A DNA stretch of 30,876 nucleotides from the NCBI GenBank assembly GCA_964490435.1, contig CAZBCF010000015.1:1-30876 (forward strand), given 5' to 3'. The notes under the pieces were generated by a model. It ran no database searches. It worked only from the letters and a program-made list of their open reading frames with translations, and was not told the DNA's origin. The translations under genes and the position numbers were made by a program. Below are positions 16,207 through 22,160 of the stretch, piece by piece. How positions within the stretch are numbered: position 1 is the stretch's first letter; every line of letters begins with the position of its first letter. This stretch comes from IMCC26077 sp964490435 (GTDB lineage: Bacteria > Actinomycetota > Actinomycetes > Nanopelagicales > Nanopelagicaceae).

Positions 16207-17276
16207 AGGTCATTGCCGCAATGTCAGGTGGAGTCGACTCTGCCGTAGCGGCAGCACGAGTTGCCGACGCTGGGCATGAGGTTATCGGCGTACATCTCGC
16301 GCTCTCGTCGAACCCACAGAAGTATCGCTCTGGAGCCCGTGGCTGCTGCACCGTTGAGGACTCACACGATGCGCGCCGGGCCGCAGACATCATTGGCATT
16401 CCCTTTTATATCTGGGACATGGCTGCTGAGTTTCATGAAGGTGTGGTGCAGAACTTCCTTACTGAGTACTCCAACGGAAAGACGCCTAACCCATGTTTAC
16501 GATGCAATGAAAAGATTAAGTTCGAGGCGGTATTAAGACGTGCACGTGCGATGGGTTATGACGCAGTAGCAACCGGTCATTACGCTAAAAAAGTTGATAG
16601 CGCCCAAGGTCCGCTGCTCTATCGAGCCGATGATCCTGCAAAGGATCAGTCATACGTATTAGCTGTTCTGACCCAAGATCAATTGGCTGGTGCGCTCTTC
16701 CCGCTGGGTGACACTGTTAAGACGGATGTTCGAAGCGAGGCGCAGTCGCGAGGTTTTGCGCTTGCGCAGAAACCAGATAGCCATGACATCTGTTTTGTTC
16801 CATCTGGCGATAATGCGGGCTGGTTGCGTGAGCGCTTAGGAAGCGAAACCGGTGAGATAGTCGATGAGGCTGGTGCTGTTTTAGGAAGTCATAAAGGCGC
16901 CTATACCTACACCGTCGGTCAACGTCGCGGATTGGGTCTGACGATTCCGGCCGACGATGGCAGAGCTCGCTATGTGTTACGGGTTGAACCAATCAATAAT
17001 CGAGTTGTGGTCGGCTCGCGAGAGGACCTCGCAATCACCGAGATCTCGGGAGTCGATGTGAAATGGTGCGGACCGATGCCCGAACGTGGCACCCATCGTG
17101 GCCTAGCGCAGGTGCGCGCACACGGAGCAACGTTGCCATGCAGTTATAACTGGGATGGCGAACGCCTCTCTGCCGAACTTGATGCGCCACTCTTTGGATT
17201 AGCACCCGGACAAGCCTTGGTCATATACGAGAACGAACGAGCGGTGGGCTCGGCCACCATCGATCGGACGAGCTAG
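16203..17276 (+). CDS. mnmA: tRNA-specific 2-thiouridylase MnmA
   Basis: A 357-residue enzyme that makes 2-thiouridine at wobble position 34 of Lys, Glu and Gln tRNAs. It has the PP-loop SGGVDSAVA (8-16), the catalytic cysteine Cys98 in NPCLRCN, a second catalytic cysteine Cys197 in DICFVPSG, and the central TYTVGQRRGLG. The GTG start overlaps the desulfurase stop (GTGA), giving coupled synthesis of sulfur donor and acceptor enzymes. ligA follows with a one-base overlap (TAGTG). Confidence 0.95.
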   Translation: MKVIAAMSGGVDSAVAAARVADAGHEVIGVHLALSSNPQKYRSGARGCCTVEDSHDARRAADIIGIPFYIWDMAAEFHEGVVQNFLTEYSNGKTPNPCLRCNEKIKFEAVLRRARAMGYDAVATGHYAKKVDSAQGPLLYRADDPAKDQSYVLAVLTQDQLAGALFPLGDTVKTDVRSEAQSRGFALAQKPDSHDICFVPSGDNAGWLRERLGSETGEIVDEAGAVLGSHKGAYTYTVGQRRGLGLTIPADDGRARYVLRVEPINNRVVVGSREDLAITEISGVDVKWCGPMPERGTHRGLAQVRAHGATLPCSYNWDGERLSAELDAPLFGLAPGQALVIYENERAVGSATIDRTS

Positions 17277-19300
17277 TGAGTGATTTTCGAGTTCGGATGG
17301 CGGCGCTCGCCGAACAGATTCGAGAGCACCAGTTCTATTACTACGTCTTAGATAAGCCGATCATCTCTGACGTCGAATTCGACAAACTTTGGCGCGAGCT
17401 CGTCGAACTTGAAGAAGCGCATCCAGAGTCGCGTGACCCACATTCACCAACTCTTGAGGTTGGTGGTGGGCTCGAGACGACTTTCGCGCAGAGCGATCAC
17501 ATCAAGGCGATGATGAGTCTCGATAACGTCTTCGATGATGCTGAGTTTCACGCCTGGACGGAACGAGTTCTCAAAGAGGTGAACGCACCTTCCTGGCTCT
17601 GTGAATTAAAGATTGATGGATTGGCAATCAATCTTCTCTACGAAGAGGGCAAACTGACTAAGGCGCTTACTCGTGGCAACGGCAAGACCGGTGAGGATGT
17701 CACGCTCAACGTGAAGACGATTCACGGTGTTCCACACCAATTGAGAAGTGGAGCAAAGGGCGGTGATATCCCCGCTCTCATAGAAATTCGTGGTGAGGTC
17801 TATTTTCCTATCGTGGAGTTTAATGAATTGAACGCGGCAATCATCGAGAGTGGAAAGGTCCCCTTTGCGAATCCGAGAAATGCTGCTGCCGGATCTTTGC
17901 GTCAAAAAGATCCCAAAGTCAGCGCGAGTAGACCGCTGCGATTATTAGTCCACGGAGTCGGTGCAATCGAGGGGCGCGAATTCATCTCGCAATCAGAGGT
18001 CTATGCAGCCCTTGCTGAATGGGGTTTACCGGTTAGCTCCCACGTTGAGCGCTACCAAGATATTGCAGATGTGCGAGAGTACATAGCGAAGTTTGAGCAA
18101 GCCCGCCATAGCCTTGAGCACGAGATTGATGGAGTTGTCATTAAAGTCGATCAGTTTGCGATGCAATCGATTCTTGGAGCTACATCGCGCGCGCCACGGT
18201 GGGCGATTGCCTACAAGTTTGCCCCCGAAGAGGTTGTCACTAAATTACTGGACATAAAAGTGAGCGTAGGTCGAACGGGGCGAGTCACTCCCTTTGCTCA
18301 CATGGAACCAGTAAAGGTTGCTGGCTCGACGGTCACAAATGCCACTTTGCATAATCAAGAAGAGGTCGAACGCAAGGGGATTCTCATAGGTGATCATGTC
18401 GTCATTCGAAAAGCCGGTGATGTCATACCTGAAGTACTAGGCCCGGTGAAATCCAAGCGGACTGGCGCGGAGCGAGCGTTCGTAATGCCGACGAAATGTC
18501 CTGAATGTGGCTCAACGCTGCGGGCAATTAGCGAGGGCGATGTGGATATTCGTTGCCCGAATAATCAAAATTGTCCGGCACAACTTCGCGAGCGGCTCTA
18601 CTACATCGGATCGCGCGCTGCACTCGATGTAGATGTCTTGGGTTACGAAGCAGCGCAGGCGCTGCTCGATGATGACATCGTGCGAGATGAGCGCGATCTA
18701 TTCTCGATTACGCTGGAAGACTTAATGAATTCTGAGTTCTTCACGAAGAAGGATGGAAGTGCGAGCGCTATCGCGACCAAGTTCATAGACGGTTTAGAGC
18801 GAGCAAAATCACGAGCGCTATGGCGAGTGTTGGTTGCTCTCTCAATACGACATGTTGGTCCCACTGCAGCACAAGCGCTGGTGCGTGCATTCGGCAGCAT
18901 CCCTGCGATTGCAAAAGCAACCCCCGAAGAGCTCTCCGCAGTTGATGGCGTCGGGCCGACCATCGCGCAGGCAATCATCGAGTGGTTCGATATTCCGTGG
19001 CACAAGGAGATCGTCGAAAGTTGGCAACGTGCCGGAGTAGTCATGCGCGAGGAGCAGAGTGAATCTGATCAACGATTTGCCGGTCTGACTTTTGTACTTA
19101 CGGGATCACTGATTGGATTCACGCGCGAGCAGGCCGATGAGGAGATCACCCGTCGAGGAGGGAAATCAGCAGGTTCAGTCTCAAAGAAGACCAGCTATGT
19201 CATTGTCGGTGATAGTCCGGGCTCTAAATATGACAAGGCGATAGAACTTGGCGTTCCGGTGTTGGATGAGGCGGCTTTTGTGAAACTTTTAGAGGCATAG
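17276..19300 (+). CDS. ligA: NAD-dependent DNA ligase LigA
   Basis: A 674-residue ligase of usual length. Domain order is complete: Ia domain with the YYYVLDKPIISDVEFD segment, adenylation domain with the AMP-accepting Lys112 (ELKIDG), OB fold, four-cysteine zinc finger starting at about Cys408 (CPECG ... CPNNQNC), helix-hairpin-helix repeats (VDGVGPTIAQAI) and a C-terminal BRCT domain (LTFVLTGSL ... GSKYDKAIELG). The start is a GTG overlapping the mnmA stop by one base. It is co-directional with nadD downstream, which makes NAD, the ligase cofactor. Confidence 0.97.
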   Translation: MSDFRVRMAALAEQIREHQFYYYVLDKPIISDVEFDKLWRELVELEEAHPESRDPHSPTLEVGGGLETTFAQSDHIKAMMSLDNVFDDAEFHAWTERVLKEVNAPSWLCELKIDGLAINLLYEEGKLTKALTRGNGKTGEDVTLNVKTIHGVPHQLRSGAKGGDIPALIEIRGEVYFPIVEFNELNAAIIESGKVPFANPRNAAAGSLRQKDPKVSASRPLRLLVHGVGAIEGREFISQSEVYAALAEWGLPVSSHVERYQDIADVREYIAKFEQARHSLEHEIDGVVIKVDQFAMQSILGATSRAPRWAIAYKFAPEEVVTKLLDIKVSVGRTGRVTPFAHMEPVKVAGSTVTNATLHNQEEVERKGILIGDHVVIRKAGDVIPEVLGPVKSKRTGAERAFVMPTKCPECGSTLRAISEGDVDIRCPNNQNCPAQLRERLYYIGSRAALDVDVLGYEAAQALLDDDIVRDERDLFSITLEDLMNSEFFTKKDGSASAIATKFIDGLERAKSRALWRVLVALSIRHVGPTAAQALVRAFGSIPAIAKATPEELSAVDGVGPTIAQAIIEWFDIPWHKEIVESWQRAGVVMREEQSESDQRFAGLTFVLTGSLIGFTREQADEEITRRGGKSAGSVSKKTSYVIVGDSPGSKYDKAIELGVPVLDEAAFVKLLEA

Positions 19301-19302
19301 AT

Positions 19303-19308
19303 TAGGAT
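19303..19308 (+). promoter_or_regulatory. Putative leaderless promoter -10 element before the 39-residue protein
   Basis: TAGGAT is followed by six bases (gtggcc) and the ATG at 19315. The hexamer begins three bases after the ligA stop. AGGA within it could instead be read as a ribosome-binding site, at a spacing of seven to eight bases, so the two readings compete. Confidence 0.4.
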
Positions 19309-19314
19309 GTGGCC

Positions 19315-19434
19315 ATGCTGATCCTCTCTGAAGGTCGTGAGTTGCCAGCCCCACCGGTCTTCTTCGGGCTCCTCTCGTTCGCGATCCTCTCCTTCCTGCT
19401 CTACCTTGCACTTCGCATCGACAAGGATCACTAA
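19315..19434 (+). CDS. Small single-pass membrane protein upstream of nadD
   Basis: A 39-residue open frame: a short N-terminus with ELPAPP, a hydrophobic helix of about 19 residues (FFGLLSFAILSFLLYLALR) and a charged tail RIDKDH. The pattern 'LP-x-PP then one membrane helix then a short polar tail ending in H' is like small proteins I recall upstream of nadD in other actinobacteria, but this is from memory and not searched. Its TAA overlaps the proposed nadD start by one base. It matters because it supplies the in-frame context for the odd nadD start: AAGGA near its end would be the nadD ribosome-binding site. Function unknown. Confidence 0.65.
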   Translation: MLILSEGRELPAPPVFFGLLSFAILSFLLYLALRIDKDH

Positions 19435-20027
19435 TTCATTCCTCGGCTCTGACACCAACTCTGCCCATTGCTTTATACGGCGGAACCTTCGACCCCATCC
19501 ATAAGGGCCATCTCCATCTCGCCGCAACTGTCATCGCAGAGAAGCTTGCCAAACAAGTCATCTTTATTCCGGCAGGTGCTCCGTGGCAGAAGAGCGCAAC
19601 GTTGACAGGCACACCGCTAGAGCGCGCTGAACTCGTGGCACGAGCAATCGCGCCATGTGGAGATTTTGAATTATCAACCCGTGAGATCGAACGTACTGGG
19701 CCAACTTTCACCATCGACTCGGTGCGGGAATACCAGCGTGAACATCCGGCTGAGCGCTTTGTCCTCCTCTTAGGCAGCGATGCCTACAACGGTCTCACGA
19801 CATGGCGGGAGTACGAAGAGTTGTTGCGGCTCATCGATCTGGTTGTTGCGATTCGGCCTGGAGTCGAATTGAAGAATATTGCAGGTGCACATTTACATAT
19901 CATCGAGTCGGAGATGTTTGCCATCTCGTCTACCGAGATTCGATCCGCAGCACGAACCGGCGCTGACCTGACGAAGTTCGTGCCAACCGAGATAGTCGAT
20001 GACGTTCGGCGGATATATGGCGCTTAA
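19434..20027 (+). CDS. nadD: Nicotinate-nucleotide adenylyltransferase, probably with an ATT start codon
   Basis: Makes nicotinate adenine dinucleotide from nicotinate mononucleotide and ATP. The frame shows LYGGTFDPIHKGHLHLA (nucleotidyltransferase HxGH motif) and ISSTEIRSA (the conserved ISSTxIR). In this frame there is no ATG, GTG or TTG between an upstream stop at 19338 and the GGTFDP motif; the first TTG (19602) comes after the motif and would destroy the enzyme. The best start is ATT at 19434, overlapping the previous TAA, with AAGGA at 19423-19427 six bases upstream; this gives 197 residues, normal for the family. CTG codons at 19449 and 19461 are alternatives. The 3' end overlaps rsfS by 11 bases. 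Confidence 0.85.
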   Translation: MHSSALTPTLPIALYGGTFDPIHKGHLHLAATVIAEKLAKQVIFIPAGAPWQKSATLTGTPLERAELVARAIAPCGDFELSTREIERTGPTFTIDSVREYQREHPAERFVLLLGSDAYNGLTTWREYEELLRLIDLVVAIRPGVELKNIAGAHLHIIESEMFAISSTEIRSAARTGADLTKFVPTEIVDDVRRIYGA

Positions 20028-20385
20028 GGCAGAGACAGTCGAACTAACCAAACGTGCAGTTGCTGCTGCCGAAGAGAAACTCGCCAAAGATATAGTTGCG
20101 CTCGACCTCTCCAATCAGGGAATTCTCGCCGATGTCTTTTTGATTGTCACAGGTGCGAATGATCCTCAGTTAGAGGCAATCTCTACCGAGATCCAATTGC
20201 AATTGCAGAAGGTGGGGGAGAAGCCAATCCATCGTGAGGGGACCGGCGGGTCTTCACAGTGGATCCTGCTCGACTATGGCGACCTAATTGTGCATATCCA
20301 GCATCCTGAAGTTCGCACGTATTACGCGCTCGAACGTCTGTGGAGCGATTGCCCGAAGATTCCGATTGAAGTAGGACAGTTATGA
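20017..20385 (+). CDS. rsfS: Ribosome silencing factor RsfS
   Basis: A 122-residue RsfS/Iojap protein that binds ribosomal protein uL14 and blocks 30S-50S joining under starvation. The family core is visible: DIVALDLSNQGILADVFLIVTG, a KPIHREG-type turn, SQWILLDYGDLIVHI and RTYYALERLWSD. The ATG at 20017 is chosen over one six codons upstream because family members start about here and GGCGG precedes it. It overlaps nadD by 11 bases, the usual actinobacterial pairing. It is followed by a 10-bp tandem repeat. Confidence 0.94.
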   Translation: MALKAETVELTKRAVAAAEEKLAKDIVALDLSNQGILADVFLIVTGANDPQLEAISTEIQLQLQKVGEKPIHREGTGGSSQWILLDYGDLIVHIQHPEVRTYYALERLWSDCPKIPIEVGQL

Positions 20386-20390
20386 GACCA

Positions 20391-20425
20391 GATGAGCCCA
20401 GATGAGCCCAGATGAGCCCAGATGA
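20391..20425 (+). repeat. 10-bp tandem repeat at the start of the histidine phosphatase gene
   Basis: Three exact copies of GATGAGCCCA (20391-20420) are followed by a partial fourth copy, GATGA, whose ATG is the start codon at 20422. Each full copy contains an ATG; read from those ATGs the frames close within five to eight codons at TGA or TAA. The array fills nearly the whole 36-base gap after rsfS and replaces any ordinary ribosome-binding site. Confidence 0.9.
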
Positions 20426-21072
20426 ATAAGCGCCTAATCATCATGCGACATGGCCAAACTGATTGGAATGTAGAGAATCGGTTTCAAGGTCATACTGATA
20501 TCCCACTGAATGCAATTGGTCGCACGCAAGTCGCTCGCGCTGCATCAATCCTTGGTACTCAAGATATCGATCACATCATCTCCAGTGATTTACAGCGCGC
20601 CTTCGACACCGCGGCAGCAGTTGCAGCGGTGAAGAAATTGAAGGTTGTTCCTGATCCACAATTGCGGGAGACGCATTGCGGAAGTTGGGAGGGGCGCACT
20701 GGGCCTGATATCGAAGCAAGTGATGGTGAAAATCTGGCACGTTGGTTTGCCGGAGATGACATTCCTGCTGGCGGAGATGGTGAGCGACGAAGCGTTGTAG
20801 TCAAACGGATGATGAATGCAATCGAACGTGGACTACACGAATGTGAACGAGGGCAGACGCTACTTGTGGTCACGCATGGCGGTGCTGCCCGCGGTGCTAT
20901 CGGCGCGCTACTTGGATTAGCAATTAGCGATTGGGTTGCAATAGGTGGGCTCGCTAACGCCTCGTGGTCGATTGTCGAAGAACGCAGCGCTCGATGGCGT
21001 TTGATCGAACATAATTCGGGCGTCTTGCCCGAGCCAATACTTGGCCAGGAATCCTCGCAATCATTGCAATGA
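20422..21072 (+). CDS. Histidine phosphatase family protein (GpgP/phosphoglycerate mutase-like)
   Basis: A 216-residue protein of the histidine phosphatase superfamily. The RHG motif (IIMRHGQTDWN) carries the phosphorylated histidine, SSDLQRAFDTA and RETHCGSWEG follow, and the second catalytic histidine is in VVTHGGAARG. In mycobacteria the gene after rsfS (Rv2419c) encodes glucosyl-3-phosphoglycerate phosphatase, so that activity is possible; a general phosphatase is equally consistent. The ATG at 20422 lies in a 10-bp repeat and lacks a clear ribosome-binding site. Confidence 0.82.
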   Translation: MNKRLIIMRHGQTDWNVENRFQGHTDIPLNAIGRTQVARAASILGTQDIDHIISSDLQRAFDTAAAVAAVKKLKVVPDPQLRETHCGSWEGRTGPDIEASDGENLARWFAGDDIPAGGDGERRSVVVKRMMNAIERGLHECERGQTLLVVTHGGAARGAIGALLGLAISDWVAIGGLANASWSIVEERSARWRLIEHNSGVLPEPILGQESSQSLQ

Positions 21073-21104
21073 GCGAGAACGTGAGTTTGCGATAGAGTTC
21101 TCGC
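21073..21104 (+). promoter_or_regulatory. 8-bp inverted repeat and likely tRNA-Ala promoter element
   Basis: GCGAGAAC (21073-21080) and GTTCTCGC (21097-21104) are perfect inverted copies around a 16-base spacer, directly after the phosphatase stop. TAGAGT (21093-21098) is a possible -10 for the tRNA, about 11 bases before its 5' end. Only three T residues follow the repeat, so a terminator role is weak; promoter overlap with an operator or a terminator-like stem are both possible. Confidence 0.4.
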
Positions 21105-21109
21105 GTTTC

Positions 21110-21182
21110 GGGGCTGTGGCGCAGCTGGTAGCGCACCTGCATGGCATGCAGGGGGTCAGGGGTTCAAGTCCCCTCAGCTCCA
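21110..21182 (+). tRNA. tRNA-Ala (anticodon GGC)
   Basis: A 73-base cloverleaf without encoded CCA. The acceptor stem GGGGCTG pairs with CAGCTCC (one G-U). The anticodon stem CCTGC/GCAGG holds the loop ATGGCAT with anticodon GGC. The T arm has AGGGG-TTCAAGT-CCCCT, and A at 21182 is the discriminator base. GGC reads alanine codons GCC and GCT. An SDR gene starts at 21184, one base after the mature tRNA end plus a single C. Confidence 0.96.
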
Positions 21183-21183
21183 C

Positions 21184-22128
21184 GTGGCAGTTCCTCCAAT
21201 AATCCCTAAACAATGGCGTAAACCCGAATCTCTCACCGGCAAACATGTTCTTGTGACAGGGGCAAGTAGCGGGCTTGGTCTTGAGGTAGCGCGTGCGTGT
21301 GTCCGAGCCGGCGCAGATGTGACCCTTGCGGTTCGTAACGTCGCGAAGACCGAACCACTACTCCCGCAGATTCAGGTGGGCGCTACAAGCGCAGTCGAAG
21401 TCTTGCCACTTGATCTGACTAGTTTGCAGAGCGTGCACCGTGCCGCCAAACAGGTCTCGCGAGATATTGATGTTCTCATACTTAATGCGGGGGTGATGGC
21501 AACTCCGTTGCGCCATACGGAAGATGGATTTGAATTGCAGATGGGTACAAATCATCTCGGTCATTTTGCATTCGCCGGAGAAGTCTTCGGAAAATTAGTT
21601 GATGGAGCGCGGATTGTCACGGTCTCAAGTCAGGCTCATCGAATAGGTTCCTTTAAACCCGAGAAAATAATCGATCAATGTTATGGACGTGGCGAATACG
21701 AACCATGGGGCGCATATGGTCGAAGTAAGTTAGCCAATCTGCTCTTCACGCTTCAACTGCATCGACTATCAGTACAGGGGAAACTTCCTGGTGGAAAGCG
21801 GATTGAACCAATGGCTGCGCACCCTGGTTGGTCAGCCACGAATTTGCAAGCTGTTGGTGCGCAAATGAAGAATCAACCTTTGATGGAGCGCGGCAGCAAT
21901 GTCGTTAACGCACTTTTTGCACAGAGCGCGAAACAAGGTGCGCTTCCAATCCTTTGTGCTGCAACTTTCCCTGAACTTCCGAGTGGAAGTTACCTTGGCC
22001 CTGATGGGTTCTTAGAGATGCGGGGCTACCCACGACTAACGCGCGCGAGTAGCGCTGCGTATGACCAAGGGTTAGCCGAAAAACTGTGGGAGATTAGTAC
22101 TGAACTCACTCGGGTTTCCTGGAGTTAG
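21184..22128 (+). CDS. Short-chain dehydrogenase/reductase, retinol-dehydrogenase-like
   Basis: A 314-residue NAD(P)-dependent oxidoreductase of the SDR superfamily. The cofactor motif TGASSGLG, LNAGVM (NNAG-type) and the catalytic YGRSK (Tyr-x-x-x-Lys), with the upstream VSSQAH serine, are all present. Length and C-terminal region resemble the retinol-dehydrogenase-like/WWOX-like branch; the substrate is unknown. The GTG at 21184 is the only usable start: the next in-frame one (in VLVTG) lies inside the cofactor site. It begins one base after the tRNA discriminator-plus-C junction and has no ribosome-binding site, so translation probably depends on a processed leaderless message. Confidence 0.87.
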   Translation: MAVPPIIPKQWRKPESLTGKHVLVTGASSGLGLEVARACVRAGADVTLAVRNVAKTEPLLPQIQVGATSAVEVLPLDLTSLQSVHRAAKQVSRDIDVLILNAGVMATPLRHTEDGFELQMGTNHLGHFAFAGEVFGKLVDGARIVTVSSQAHRIGSFKPEKIIDQCYGRGEYEPWGAYGRSKLANLLFTLQLHRLSVQGKLPGGKRIEPMAAHPGWSATNLQAVGAQMKNQPLMERGSNVVNALFAQSAKQGALPILCAATFPELPSGSYLGPDGFLEMRGYPRLTRASSAAYDQGLAEKLWEISTELTRVSWS

Positions 22129-22147
22129 TTCGCAGATAAGTAACCGG

Positions 22148-22153
22148 TACCCT
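22148..22153 (+). promoter_or_regulatory. Putative leaderless promoter -10 element of leuS
   Basis: TACCCT lies seven bases before the leuS ATG (22161). No Shine-Dalgarno sequence occurs in the 32-base gap after the SDR gene. The same hexamer is found before fabD and rpsT. No T-box leader is possible in so short a gap. Confidence 0.5.
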
Positions 22154-22160
22154 TAGCGCT

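Noticed and set aside
19602..20027. nadD starting at the TTG at 19602
   Set aside because: This start would remove the GGTFDPIHKGH nucleotide-binding motif that is encoded in the same open frame just upstream.
22129..22160. A T-box leader for leuS
   Set aside because: The gap is 32 bases, far too short for a T-box, and a -10-like hexamer lies next to the start codon.
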